A DNA stretch of 26,530 bases, from the NCBI GenBank assembly GCA_959607715.1, contig CAUHNN010000019.1, forward strand, positions 1 to 26,530, written 5' to 3'. Below are positions 14,836 to 25,078 of this stretch, piece by piece. The notes beneath the pieces were generated by a model. It was not told where the DNA came from, ran no database searches, and worked only from the letters and a program-made list of their open reading frames with translations. Each line of letters opens with the position of its first letter. The stretch's first letter is position 1. The DNA is from an uncultured Eggerthella sp. GTDB lineage: Bacteria; Actinomycetota; Coriobacteriia; Coriobacteriales; Eggerthellaceae. Position numbers and translations under genes: made by a program.

Positions 14836-15897
14836 CTACGAACGAGCACGGACGGTGTTGAGCACCGCAATGGCGAACAGGACGGCGATGCAGACGCCGA
14901 CGGCGATCTGACCTGCCGGGGTCGTTCCCGCAGCACTCGAAGCGAGACCGAAATTATGGGCGAACGCCGCGCCGACGAGCAGGCCGGCGAACGTGACCGC
15001 AGAATCGCCCGAACCAGAACCGGCAAGGACGAGCTGACGCAGCGGGCAACCGCCGAGAAGCGTCGCGCCGAAACCGACGATGTACATGCCGAGGATATTC
15101 CAGAGGGCCTCGCTATGGGCGATGGGCTGATCGGCGAAGCTCATGTTGAACGATCCGCTCGCCAGGTTGTAAACGAGGACGCCCGCGAAAAGGATGCCGA
15201 TGACAACCAAGCCCCATCCGTCGCGAACGAGGAAAAGATCACGCAAGCCTCCAGCGAAGCAGAGACGGGAACGCTGAGCGACCACACCGAACGCAATACC
15301 GCCGACGAGGGACAGAACAACAGGGGCATGCATGCTGCCCGGACCGGACTGAGAAACGGCGAAGACCGTGGTCGTGACGCTCAAGACGAACAGAGCGGCG
15401 ACGACCACCGGCAAGACGATGCCCTCCGCACGACGAACGCCTTCGGCGCGGCCAAGGGAAAAGCCCTTCTTCAGGAAGAAAACGCCCGTGAGAATGCCGA
15501 CGGCGAAGCCGACGAGAGCCACCCAGGCATTCAAATCACCGGCAGCCATGCGCAGAACCATGCGCAACGGGCAACCCAGGAAGATCAAGCAGCCGATCAT
15601 CACCACGAAACCGAGGATAAAACGGGTGAAGGGGGAAGAGCCCGCGGTAGCCTTGAATTCCTTGCCGACGAGCGCCATGAGAAACGCGCCGATGATGATG
15701 CCGATGATCTCAGGTCGGAGGTATTGAAGCGTGTCGACGGTCTGGAGCTTCATCGCTCCTGCCGAGTCACGGATGAAGCAAGCGATGCAGATGGCCATGT
15801 TGCCAGGGTTTCCGCCTGCCGCGAGCAGGACGGCGACAAGCGCCACGACCAAGCCGGAAACGACCAGGACGACGCGCTCCTTCGTCAGAGAGTTCAT
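14836..15897 (-). CDS. yedE: YedE-family selenium transporter (YeeE/YedE type)
   Basis: A 353-residue integral membrane protein with about ten hydrophobic segments. Family cysteine motifs are present: ICIACFIRD (C37, C40), LGCPLRM (108-113), RLCFAGGLRD (211-220) and GGCPLRQ (282-288). The two halves repeat the GCPLR element, matching the pseudo-twofold layout of YeeE thiosulfate channels. Members linked to selD/yedF are annotated as selenium transporters; selenite or a related reduced species is the likely cargo, by association. ATG 15897 has AAAGGA 7-8 nt upstream and is preferred to the frame to 15921. It is the first gene of the minus-strand selenium operon. Confidence 0.9.
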   Translation of the reverse strand: MNSLTKERVVLVVSGLVVALVAVLLAAGGNPGNMAICIACFIRDSAGAMKLQTVDTLQYLRPEIIGIIIGAFLMALVGKEFKATAGSSPFTRFILGFVVMIGCLIFLGCPLRMVLRMAAGDLNAWVALVGFAVGILTGVFFLKKGFSLGRAEGVRRAEGIVLPVVVAALFVLSVTTTVFAVSQSGPGSMHAPVVLSLVGGIAFGVVAQRSRLCFAGGLRDLFLVRDGWGLVVIGILFAGVLVYNLASGSFNMSFADQPIAHSEALWNILGMYIVGFGATLLGGCPLRQLVLAGSGSGDSAVTFAGLLVGAAFAHNFGLASSAAGTTPAGQIAVGVCIAVLFAIAVLNTVRARS

Positions 15898-16143
15898 GGG
15901 GGGATTCCTTTCGAGGCGCACGCACGATGCGCTCTGGTTTCAAAGGGACGAGAGCATCGCGACACACGCCTAAGCGTTTTGGGGACATGACGAAACACGC
16001 GCAACGAAAACAACCTTTGCGCGTCACGGTGCAGAACGGGACGATCCGGCAGAATGGAACGACCCCCGTTTCCCTATGAAACTAAAAGAGGGGAATCGAA
16101 ACGCCTGATCAAACATGCAGAAAAGAAATCAGGCACCTCGATT
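15898..16143 (-). promoter_or_regulatory. Long structured 5' leader of the yedE operon
   Basis: From the promoter at 16151-16178 the minus-strand transcript would have about 245 nt before yedE. It can fold into at least three hairpins: arms 16103-16109/16128-16134 (7 bp, GCCTGAT), 15997-16004/16017-16024 (8 bp, ACGCGCAA on plus), and 15925-15930/15954-15959 (6 bp plus inner pairs), the last close to the ribosome-binding site. No riboswitch class I know was recognised and no convincing leader peptide is present. Confidence 0.5.
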
Positions 16144-16150
16144 CGCGATC

Positions 16151-16178
16151 AGTATAGCCATCGGGTCCGACGAATCAA
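16151..16178 (-). promoter_or_regulatory. Promoter of the yedE selenium operon
   Basis: On the minus strand TTGATT (plus 16173-16178) and TATACT (plus 16151-16156) are separated by 16 nt. This is the best promoter match in the 416-bp gap. Confidence 0.6.
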
Positions 16179-16249
16179 GCGGCTATTCTCACAACCGACC
16201 GAACTAACCCGCTCAGCGGTGATGGGAAGTTTAAAATGCCCGACGTATT

Positions 16250-16255
16250 TATAAT
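16250..16255 (+). promoter_or_regulatory. -10 box of the selA promoter
   Basis: A perfect TATAAT lies about 60 nt before selA. No good -35 is seen 16-18 nt upstream. It lies 72 bp from the yedE -35, so the two promoters are back to back. Confidence 0.5.
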
Positions 16256-16318
16256 GAACCGGAAACGAACCGCGCGCTCCCAAGACAGACGCAGCGCCCC
16301 CCAACTTGAAAGATGGCC

Positions 16319-17796
<1,478 letters not shown>

Positions 17797-17800
<4 letters not shown>

Positions 17801-19746
17801 GCGCCGCTTCTTCGGCACGCCGCCTCGTGCTCGGGACGGCCGGCCATATCGACCACGGTAAGTCGACCCTCGTCGAGGCGCTGACGGGCACCGATCCCGA
17901 CAGGCTCGCCGAGGAGAAAAGACGCGGGATCACCATCGAGCTCGGCTTCGCAAAGCTGCCCCTCCCCGACGGGAAAACTCTCGGCGTCGTCGATGTGCCG
18001 GGACACGAACGCCTCGTCAAACACATGATCGCCGGCGCAAGCGGCATCGATCTCGCCCTGCTGTGCATCGCCGCCGACGACGGCATCATGCCCCAAACCC
18101 GAGAGCATCTCATCGTCCTGGAGACCCTCGGGGTCGACTCCCTCGTCGTCGCCTTGACCAAATGCGATCTCGTCGACGAAGAGTGGCTTGCGCTCATCAA
18201 AGAGGAAGTGCTCGCCGAACTCTCGGATGGCCCATACGCCAACAGCGGGATCGTCGCAGTGTCCGCGCGGACAGGCGAAGGCATCGACGAACTCAAGCAG
18301 GTGCTCGCCGATCGTGCTTCGACGCTCACGAGCCTCGAGAGACGCGGGGCGGTGCGGCTACCCATCGACCGCTCCTTCACCATCAAGGGTGCCGGTACCG
18401 TCATCACCGGCACCCTTTGGAAAGGCTCGATCGCCGTCGATGACGAGCTCGAGATCATCCCATCCCATAAGCGGGTCCGCGTCCGAGGCATTCAAGTGCA
18501 CGGCGAAGAGGTGGCGCGAAGCGACGCGGGCATGCGCACCGCACTCAACATCGCGAACGTTTCCGCCGATGAGGTGAAGCCGGGCGATTTCCTCGCAACC
18601 CCTCAAACAATGGAGACAAGCGACCGCTTCGACGCGCTTTTCACCTACCTACCTCTTCCCGGTTCGGAAAAACCCCTTGCAAGCGGCGCGCGCATCCATG
18701 TTTCCCACGGCACGCGGGAAGTCGTCGGTCGCCTTCTGCTCATGGACGGAAGAGAATCCCTTTCGCCGCGTGAAACCCGCTATGCGCAAGTGCGCCTCGA
18801 GGAGAGCCTTGCGCTTTCGCGGGGAGATCGCTTCGTGGCGCGCTCCTTCTCGCCCGCGCACGTCATCGGCGGCGGACTCGTGCTCAACGCCCGTCCGCGC
18901 CGTCGCACCAACCTAAAGGAAAGCGACCGCGCCCTCCTTGACGCACAGAAATCGAACGACGACGCCGAGATCTGCCGAGCCATCGTCAACGCAAGGCCGA
19001 TCCCTACCGAGAAGAACCTTCTCGCGCGAACCGCCGACGTCGACGTTTCCCTCGTCGATTCCCTCGTTATGGGGTCAACCCCGGAAAAGAATTGCCCTTA
19101 TCGACGCCTCACAACGAAAACGCACACGTACTACACCACGAACGCATCGCTAAGGACGCACATCATGACGCTCGACAACCTCCTTCTTCGCTTCCATGCA
19201 AGCGAACCGGAATCCGTCGGTATATCCAAGGGCGCGCTCCATGCGCGCTATCCGCTCGCCATGGACCAGGATTGCTTCGATGCCTTGATCGCCGAAGCAA
19301 GCGGCCAAGGAAAGATCGTCTTCTTCGAAGGGCTGGCAAGCCATCCCAAAGCAGCTTCCGGAGCCAAAGCCCTTGAGGAGAAAACCGCGAGCGATCTGCT
19401 TGAGCTTCTCTGCTCGTACGAAGCCGCCCCTCCTCCGCTCGATGAGCTCTTCAAGCAAGCCAACCTCGACGGCTCACGTGGAAACCGGGCGATCTCCCTC
19501 CTGGAGAAAAAAGGGAAAGCGCAGCGCATCACCAAAACGCTCTGCTTTTCCCAAGACGCGCTCGATGTCCTTTGGTCAAACGCCGAGAGCCTCCTCTCCA
19601 GGCAGGGAAGCGCAACGGCAGCCGAGCTGAAAGAAGCAATGGGCACAAGCCGCAAGTACGCCATCCCCCTGCTCGAGCACTTCGATGCCCTTAAGATGAC
19701 CATACGAGAAGGAGATCTACGCTCCCTGCCGAAAAAGCGCCTCTAG
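17797..19746 (+). CDS. selB: Selenocysteine-specific elongation factor SelB
   Basis: A 649-residue GTPase that binds Sec-tRNA-Sec and the SECIS hairpin and delivers Sec at UGA. The N-terminal EF-Tu-like part has G1 GHIDHGKST (16-24), the RGITIELGFA switch (43-52), G3 DVPGH (66-70) and G4 TKCD (121-124), followed by beta-barrel domains. The C-terminal half, about 370-649, fits the winged-helix repeats that bind SECIS RNA. ATG 17797 overlaps the selA stop (ATGA) and has AGGGGA upstream; the open frame to 17620 lies inside selA. Followed by the tRNA-Sec gene, giving a selA-selB-selC unit. Confidence 0.96.
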
Positions 19747-19810
19747 CGCGCCCGCTTGCATCACCCGCTCAAATCGCCGAAGTCATAGGCAAAGCAACCG
19801 GTTGGTCGGG

Positions 19811-19816
19811 TATACT
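19811..19816 (+). promoter_or_regulatory. -10 box of the tRNA-Sec promoter
   Basis: TATACT lies 23 bp before the tRNA 5' end in the 93-bp gap after selB; no good -35 is visible. tRNA-Sec may be made both from here and by readthrough from selAB. Confidence 0.45.
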
Positions 19817-19839
19817 GTTCAAGCTGCATGCAGCAATTC

Positions 19840-19936
19840 GGAGACGGATGGGTCCTGGTGGGTCCCGCGGCCTTCAAAGCCGTTGTGAGGCGCGCAGAAC
19901 GTCTTGGGTGTGTTCGATTCGCACACGTCTCCGCCA
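19840..19936 (+). tRNA. selC: tRNA-Sec (anticodon TCA)
   Basis: A 97-nt tRNA with the Sec features. The anticodon stem-loop GCGGC-CTTCAAA-GCCGT gives TCA, which reads UGA. There is a long variable arm (AGGCG with CGTCT), an extended D-arm region GGGTCCTGGTGGGTCCC, T-loop TTCGATT, and acceptor GGAGACG/CGTCTCC followed by G and encoded CCA (19934-19936). The eighth acceptor pair would be G/A, as I recall for Gram-positive tRNA-Sec. It lies directly downstream of selB. Confidence 0.96.
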
Positions 19937-19945
19937 TATCATCCC

Positions 19946-19962
19946 TGCGGATCCAATCCGCA
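19946..19962 (+). other. Short hairpin after tRNA-Sec
   Basis: TGCGGAT (19946-19952) and ATCCGCA (19956-19962) form a 7-bp stem with a CCA loop, 10 nt after the tRNA end. It may help 3' processing or form a double terminator with the next hairpin. Confidence 0.45.
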
Positions 19963-19973
19963 TCATCAAAACA

Positions 19974-20007
19974 AAGACCCCGTATCGAGAGCGCGATACG
20001 GGGTCTT
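19974..20007. terminator. Bidirectional terminator between tRNA-Sec and aspS
   Basis: A 14-bp perfect stem, AAGACCCCGTATCG (19974-19987) with CGATACGGGGTCTT (19994-20007), loop AGAGCG. The plus side continues CTTCTTGC; the minus side continues TGTTTTGATG. It ends tRNA-Sec and the aspS transcript. Confidence 0.88.
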
Positions 20008-20031
20008 CTTGCATCAAAGGGTGACGGCCGA

Positions 20032-21810
20032 TTACAGCGTGCGCAGGGCGACGTCCTTGAGCTGTCGCGTGCTGACCTGACTCGGAGCGCCAGTCATCGG
20101 ATCGGAAGCGGAGCTCGTCTTCGGGAAGGCGATGACGTCGCGGATGGATTTCTTGCCGCCGAGCAGCATGACGAGACGGTCAAGACCCAGAGCGATGCCG
20201 CCATGCGGAGGCGCACCAAGCTCGAGAGCATGGATAAGATGGCCGAACTTCTCTTCGATCTCCTCGTCGCTCAGGCCGCAGACGCGAAGGATGCGCTTCT
20301 GCTCTTCGGCGTTGTGGATACGGATGGTGCCACCGCCGACCTCGAAGCCGTCCATGACCAGGTCGTAGGAATAGCTTCCGCATTCAAGGGGAGCGGTTTC
20401 GATCTTATCGAGGTCCTCCTCCAGGACATGGGTGAAGGGATGATGCTCAGCGGCGTACTTCTTCTCGTCCTCGTCGTAGCGGAACATCGGGAAGTTGACG
20501 ACCCAAAGAAGCGCATGACCCGAGCGCTCGATGCCGAGAGCGTCTGCCATGTGAAGTCGCAGCGCAGCAAGAACGGCGTTGGCGACATCGTAGGTATCAG
20601 CGGCGAAGAGCAGCAAGTCGCCCGGCTGAGCATCGGCTGCCTGCTTGATGGCGTCATAGGTCTCATCGTCGAAGAACTTGATGATGGGGCTCTTCTCCTT
20701 ACCGTCGGAGGTAAGCGCGATCCAGGCCATGCCCTTTGCGCCGTTCTCGGAAGCGATGTCGGCGAGCTTCTCGATCTCTCCACGGCTCCAGTCGCCTGCG
20801 CCCTTGGCGTTGATGCACTTAACCAGGCCACCCGACTGGGCAACGCTCGAGAACACCTTGAAGCCGCAATCCTTGACGATTTCGGTAAGGTCGACGAGCT
20901 CCATGCCGAAGCGAACGTCGGGGCGGTCGCAACCGAAACGATCCATGGCCTCGGAGTACTGCATACGCTGCAGCGGGAAGGCATGATCGACACCGACGGC
21001 CTTCAAGGTCTCGGCCATCACGTCTTCCATCATCACCATGACGTCTTCGCCCTTGACGAAGCTCATCTCGATGTCGACCTGGGTGAACTCAGGCTGACGA
21101 TCAGCTCGCAGATCTTCATCGCGGAAGCAACGGGCGATCTGGTAATAGCGCTCGATGCCGCCAACCATCAGCATCTGCTTGAACTGCTGAGGGCTCTGGG
21201 GCAGAGCGTAGAACTTGCCGGGGTTGGGGCGGGAGGGAACGATGTAGTCTCGTGCGCCCTCGGGCGTGGAATTCGCGAGAATGGGCGTCTCGACCTCAAG
21301 GAAGCCGCGCTCGTTGAGCGCCATGCGCATAGCCTGGGCAACCTGATGGCGAAGCTTCAAGCTGGCGAACATCTCGGGGCGACGAAGATCGAGGTAGCGC
21401 CACTTCATGCGCGTGGTCTCATCGGTCTCGATGCCGTCCTCGATGGAGAAAGGAGGCGTGACCGAAGAGTTCAGGACCTTGACAGAGCTTGCCAAGACCT
21501 CGATCTCCCCCGTTGCCATGTTCGGGTTGACGGCTTCGACCATACGGGCGCGCACCTTGCCCGTGACCTCGAGCACGTACTCACGGCCCAAGTGCTCGGA
21601 AACGGCGAAATCGGCTTCGGGGACGCAATCAGGGTCGACGACGCACTGCGTATAACCCTCGCGGTCGCGAAGGTCGATGAAGATGAGGCCACCGTGGTCA
21701 CGATTGTGCCACACCCATCCAGTCAGGGTGACTTCCGCCCCCACATCCTCGCGGCGCAGCTGTCCGCAAGTATGGGAATGCATGCTGTACTCGTTGAGAA
21801 GATCCGTCAT
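20032..21810 (-). CDS. aspS: Aspartyl-tRNA synthetase
   Basis: A 592-residue class II synthetase of the bacterial type. The N-terminal OB-fold anticodon domain (about 10-105) begins HSHTCGQLRREDVGAEVTLTGWV. The catalytic core shows FLEVETPILANSTPEGARDYIVPSR, motif 2 FRDEDLRADRQPEFTQVDIEM, and motif 3 GIALGLDRLVMLLGG near the end. The bacterial insertion domain lies around 280-410. ATG 21810 is preceded by AGGAG. It lies downstream of hisS, the usual order in Gram-positive bacteria, across a 150-bp gap, and so may be co-transcribed with it. Confidence 0.96.
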   Translation of the reverse strand: MTDLLNEYSMHSHTCGQLRREDVGAEVTLTGWVWHNRDHGGLIFIDLRDREGYTQCVVDPDCVPEADFAVSEHLGREYVLEVTGKVRARMVEAVNPNMATGEIEVLASSVKVLNSSVTPPFSIEDGIETDETTRMKWRYLDLRRPEMFASLKLRHQVAQAMRMALNERGFLEVETPILANSTPEGARDYIVPSRPNPGKFYALPQSPQQFKQMLMVGGIERYYQIARCFRDEDLRADRQPEFTQVDIEMSFVKGEDVMVMMEDVMAETLKAVGVDHAFPLQRMQYSEAMDRFGCDRPDVRFGMELVDLTEIVKDCGFKVFSSVAQSGGLVKCINAKGAGDWSRGEIEKLADIASENGAKGMAWIALTSDGKEKSPIIKFFDDETYDAIKQAADAQPGDLLLFAADTYDVANAVLAALRLHMADALGIERSGHALLWVVNFPMFRYDEDEKKYAAEHHPFTHVLEEDLDKIETAPLECGSYSYDLVMDGFEVGGGTIRIHNAEEQKRILRVCGLSDEEIEEKFGHLIHALELGAPPHGGIALGLDRLVMLLGGKKSIRDVIAFPKTSSASDPMTGAPSQVSTRQLKDVALRTL

Positions 21811-21960
21811 GAATACGTGCTCCTAATCGCTGTATCGTCTTGCAGGTCGCGCAATACGACCTTTGTATCCTATAAACACTATATATAAGTCGGACATGGG
21901 CGCGAAGCGCATGCCGAAGACTTACCAAATGCGCACGGGCTCCCTTCCGTGCCGCCCAGA
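21811..21960 (-). other. hisS-aspS intergenic region
   Basis: The gap holds a weak hairpin GCACGG/CCGTGC (21933-21952) after hisS without a real T-run, an AT-rich stretch around 21875-21895 that could hold a -10 on the minus strand, and a GGTCG/CGACC hairpin (21845-21861) in the aspS leader. An own aspS promoter is possible but not demonstrated. Confidence 0.35.
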
Positions 21961-23271
21961 CTATCGATGAGACTCGAGGTCGGAGGCCACATCGACAAGG
22001 GACACGATGCGCTCGTCATGAGTCGCCATGTCGCGGACCTTCGCCACACCGCGCGCGACCTCATCGGGACCGAGGATGACCACCGATGCCGCACCGAGCT
22101 TGTCGGCAAGCTTGAACTGGCTCTTCAGACTACGGTGCTGATGGTCGATGTCGACCGAAAGCCCCGCATCGCGACATTCCTGGGCAAGAGCAAAGGCCCT
22201 CTCGCGCGTCGAGTCGTCCACGCACGCGATGAACGCATCCGGTCTCGCAAGTTCATGAGACTTGGCGCCCAACGCCTCGAGCGCCAAAACGCAGCGCTCG
22301 TAGCCCAGCGCGAATCCGAGTCCGGGAGTATCTCTGCCTCCCACTTCCTTGGCAAGCTTATCGTAACGACCGCCCCCGCCGATGGCGTTCTGGCTTCCCA
22401 TCCCCGTATCGACCTGAACCTCGAAAACCGTGCGCGTGTAATAATCAAGGCCGCGGACAAGCCGAGCATCCTCGATAAACGAAACCCCGGCGGCACGCAA
22501 ATGCCCCTTTACCGCCTCGTAGTGCGCTCGGCACTCGTCGCAAAGATGGTCAACGATCTTCGGCGCCCCCTCCATCACCTCGGAGCAAGCAGGATTCTTG
22601 CAATCGAAAGCACGCAAGGGGTTGATATCGGCTCGATGGTTGCACTCATCGCACAACTCGGACGAGTGATCGGCGATAAACGCGCGCACAAGATCACGAT
22701 AGGCAGGGCGACACTTCTCGCACCCCATGGAATTCACAAGCAAGCGCATTTCGGATGCGGGGATGCCGATGGCTTCGTAGAAGCGCATGAGCATGATGAT
22801 GGCCTCTGCGTCAACCGTGGGCTCTTCAGCCCCGAGACATTCCACACCGACCTGGCGGAACTGGCGCAAACGACCCTTCTGGGGACGCTCGGCTCGGAAC
22901 ATGGGGCCGGCATACATCAGCTTGGCGGGCGCACCGCCCTGAGGGACGAGATCGTGCTGAACGACGGCGCGCACAACGCCCGCCGTTCCTTCCGGGCGCA
23001 AAGACAAGCGGCTCTTCGCCTTAAGGGACTCCCCCGCCAACAGCTTCTCGAGGTTACCGCCGGAAACGACGGTGAACATCTCCTTGGAGACGACGTCGGT
23101 TGCCTCACCGATGCCGCGCACGAACAGATCGGTTTGCTCGAACAGCGGCGTCTCTATCGGCCGATATCCGCATCGACCGAAAATCTCAAATGCCGTGCTG
23201 CGGAAACGATCCCAAAACGACACGTCCTCGGGAAGAAGGTCGAAGGTCCCTTCTGCTGCCTTTATAGCCAT
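21961..23271 (-). CDS. hisS: Histidyl-tRNA synthetase
   Basis: A 436-residue class II synthetase. It begins IKAAEGTFDLLPEDVSFWDRF, typical of HisS. Motif 2 is seen in LRPEGTAGVVRAVVQHDL and the MFRAERPQKGRLRQFRQVGVE segment; the histidine-binding signature is LVRGLDYYTRTVFEV; motif 3 GLGFALGYERCVLAL follows. The anticodon-binding domain lies at about 345-436. The GGAAG ribosome-binding site is about 10 nt upstream of ATG 23271. First gene of the hisS-aspS pair. Confidence 0.96.
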   Translation of the reverse strand: MAIKAAEGTFDLLPEDVSFWDRFRSTAFEIFGRCGYRPIETPLFEQTDLFVRGIGEATDVVSKEMFTVVSGGNLEKLLAGESLKAKSRLSLRPEGTAGVVRAVVQHDLVPQGGAPAKLMYAGPMFRAERPQKGRLRQFRQVGVECLGAEEPTVDAEAIIMLMRFYEAIGIPASEMRLLVNSMGCEKCRPAYRDLVRAFIADHSSELCDECNHRADINPLRAFDCKNPACSEVMEGAPKIVDHLCDECRAHYEAVKGHLRAAGVSFIEDARLVRGLDYYTRTVFEVQVDTGMGSQNAIGGGGRYDKLAKEVGGRDTPGLGFALGYERCVLALEALGAKSHELARPDAFIACVDDSTRERAFALAQECRDAGLSVDIDHQHRSLKSQFKLADKLGAASVVILGPDEVARGVAKVRDMATHDERIVSLVDVASDLESHR

Positions 23272-23330
23272 GCCCGTAGTGCTTCCTTTCGCGAAGTAGG
23301 TAATAACGCATACGCGTCTGCAACTGAATT

Positions 23331-23359
23331 AGTATACCTCACATGAACCATCAGTCTAA
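23331..23359 (-). promoter_or_regulatory. Promoter of hisS
   Basis: On the minus strand -10 TATACT (plus 23331-23336) lies 17 nt downstream of TTAGAC (plus 23354-23359), an imperfect -35. The leader would be about 55 nt, too short for a T-box. Confidence 0.5.
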
Positions 23360-23374
23360 AAGCCATGCAACGAG

Positions 23375-23405
23375 AAAAAACGGCTCGCCGCATACGGCGA
23401 GCCGT
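23375..23405 (-). terminator. Terminator of the leuCDB operon
   Basis: ACGGCTCGCCG (23380-23390) pairs over 11 bp with CGGCGAGCCGT (23395-23405), loop CATA. On the minus strand it is followed by a TTTTTTCTCG tract. It lies 30 bp after the leuB stop. Confidence 0.92.
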
Positions 23406-23434
23406 CGAGTCTCAGGGCAGTCGGGAACGACGCT

Positions 23435-24544
23435 CTACAGATGGGCCACGACCAAATCGCCCATGGCGACCGTGCCGACGATCTTGTCGGCCGGCGTTTC
23501 CGCATCGGCCAAATCACCGGTGCGCCATCCTTCGTCGAGAACCTCGGCAACAGCGCGCGCAACGTCGTCAGCTGCATCGAGCATGCCGAAGCTGTAGCGA
23601 AGCATCATCTCGACCGAGAGGATCTGCGCCAACGGATTAGCGATGCCCTTGCCTGCGATGTCGGGGGCACTGCCATGGCTCGGCTCGTAGAGGGCGACGC
23701 CATCGCCGAGCGAAGCGGAAGCGAGCATGCCGAGAGATCCGGTGATCTGGGCGGCCTCGTCGGAAAGGATGTCGCCGAACATGTTTTCGGTGACCACGAC
23801 ATCGAAATCAGCAGGACGGTTGATAAGCTGCATGGCGGTGTTGTCCACCAGAAGGTCCTCGAGCTCGACATCGGGATACTCAGCTTCGCCGATACGATGG
23901 ACGATCTCGCGCCACATGCGACTCGTCTCGAGAACGTTCGCCTTATCGACGCTCGTCACCTTCTTGCGACGCTTGCGCGCAATCTCGAATGCCTGGCGGG
24001 CAATGCGCTCCACCTCGTACTCGCAGTACTCAAGCGTATCGTATGCGCGCTGACCAACCGCACCGTTCGCACCTGCGCCCTCTTCATTGAAGAAGCGCTC
24101 TCGGCGACCGAAATAAAGACCGCCGGTAAGCTCACGCACAATCATGAGATCGACGCCGTCGATCACTTCAGGCTTCAGAGTAGATGCCGCAGACAAGGCA
24201 TCGAAGATGCGCACGGGACGAAGGTTGGTGTAGAGGCCAAGAGCCTTGCGGATACCGAGAAGACCCTGTTCGGGACGAGGCTTCGAAGGGTCGGTGGTGT
24301 CCCATTTCGGACCGCCGACCGCAGCAAGGAGAACCGCGTCGGACGCATTGGCGATCTCGAGCGTCTTTTCGGGAAGGGCCTCTCCGCATTCGTCGATAGC
24401 GCATCCTCCGATTAGCGCTCGCTCGAATTCGAACGAGACATCGCATTTGCGGCCAAGGGCCTCGAGAACCTTCACGCCCTCCGCGATGATCTCGGGGCCG
24501 ATGCCATCGCCAGGAAGGAGGCAGATGCTGTACGTTGCCGTCAT
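23435..24544 (-). CDS. leuB: 3-isopropylmalate dehydrogenase
   Basis: A 369-residue enzyme of the isocitrate/isopropylmalate dehydrogenase family, oxidising 3-isopropylmalate to 2-oxoisocaproate with NAD. Signatures are LLPGDGIGPEII near the N-terminus, LRPVRIFDAL, the VRELTGGLYFG loop typical of LeuB, NVLETSRMWREIV, and the metal and nucleotide region NMFGDILSDEAAQITGSLGM followed by YEPSHGSAPDIAGKGIANP. A strong AAGGAGG precedes ATG 24544. It starts 12 bp after leuD and is the last gene of the operon. Confidence 0.96.
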   Translation of the reverse strand: MTATYSICLLPGDGIGPEIIAEGVKVLEALGRKCDVSFEFERALIGGCAIDECGEALPEKTLEIANASDAVLLAAVGGPKWDTTDPSKPRPEQGLLGIRKALGLYTNLRPVRIFDALSAASTLKPEVIDGVDLMIVRELTGGLYFGRRERFFNEEGAGANGAVGQRAYDTLEYCEYEVERIARQAFEIARKRRKKVTSVDKANVLETSRMWREIVHRIGEAEYPDVELEDLLVDNTAMQLINRPADFDVVVTENMFGDILSDEAAQITGSLGMLASASLGDGVALYEPSHGSAPDIAGKGIANPLAQILSVEMMLRYSFGMLDAADDVARAVAEVLDEGWRTGDLADAETPADKIVGTVAMGDLVVAHL

Positions 24545-24556
24545 CGTTTATCCTCC

Positions 24557-25069
24557 TTATTCGCCCTGGGTCTTTTCAGCCGCGAGCTTAGCCTTCGTTC
24601 GATTGATAAGACCACCGGCTTCGATAATCTCTCGAATGAAAGGCGGGAACGGCTGAGCAGTGAAGCGCTCGCCCGTCGTTTCGTTGGTGATGACGCCCGC
24701 ATCGGCATCAACGGATACAACATCTCCGTCGTTGATCGCGTCGACCGCCTCGGGGCATTCGAGAATCGCCAAACCGGTATTGATGGAGTTGCGGTAGAAG
24801 ATGCGAGCGAAGCTCTTGGCAATGACGACATCGACTCCCGCCGCTTTGATGGCGATGGGCGCATGCTCGCGCGACGAGCCGCAGCCGAAGTTCTCGTCGG
24901 CGACGATGATGTCGCCCGCCTTCACCTTGTTGACGAATTCAGTATCGAGATCTTCGAGGCAGTGCTTCGCAAGCTCAGCTGGATCGGAAGTGGTGAGATA
25001 ACGTGCCGGGATAATGACATCGGTGTCGATGTCGCGACCATAGCGATGAACGGTTCCTTTGAATTGCAT
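24557..25069 (-). CDS. leuD: 3-isopropylmalate dehydratase small subunit
   Basis: A 170-residue swivel-domain subunit that pairs with LeuC to isomerise isopropylmalate. Signatures are GRDIDTDVIIPARYL (11-25), the GCGSSREHAPIAIKAAGVDVVIAKSFARIFYRN region (split here around residues 62-94), and the NSINTGLAILECPEA segment. Length and sequence fit the short LeuD form that accompanies the HacA-like LeuC of anaerobes and archaea. AGGAG lies upstream; it starts 9 bp after leuC. Confidence 0.95.
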   Translation of the reverse strand: MQFKGTVHRYGRDIDTDVIIPARYLTTSDPAELAKHCLEDLDTEFVNKVKAGDIIVADENFGCGSSREHAPIAIKAAGVDVVIAKSFARIFYRNSINTGLAILECPEAVDAINDGDVVSVDADAGVITNETTGERFTAQPFPPFIREIIEAGGLINRTKAKLAAEKTQGE

Positions 25070-25078
25070 AACGAACTC

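Noticed and set aside
14356..15990. 544-codon open frame on the plus strand rich in Asp, Glu, Arg and His
   Set aside because: Antisense to the TusA-like and yedE genes; low-complexity composition is typical of a shadow of a membrane protein gene.
15767..16027. 86-codon minus-strand frame as a leader peptide gene
   Set aside because: It overlaps the start of yedE in another frame, has no good ribosome-binding site, and its downstream half is a shadow of yedE.
15898..16150. A known riboswitch (molybdenum cofactor, SAM or cobalamin type) in the yedE leader
   Set aside because: I could not match the conserved cores of these classes by eye; only generic hairpins are seen.
19828..21888. 686-codon open frame on the plus strand
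   Set aside because: It starts inside the tRNA-Sec region and runs antisense to aspS, crossing a strong terminator. The minus-strand frame encodes a clear AspRS.
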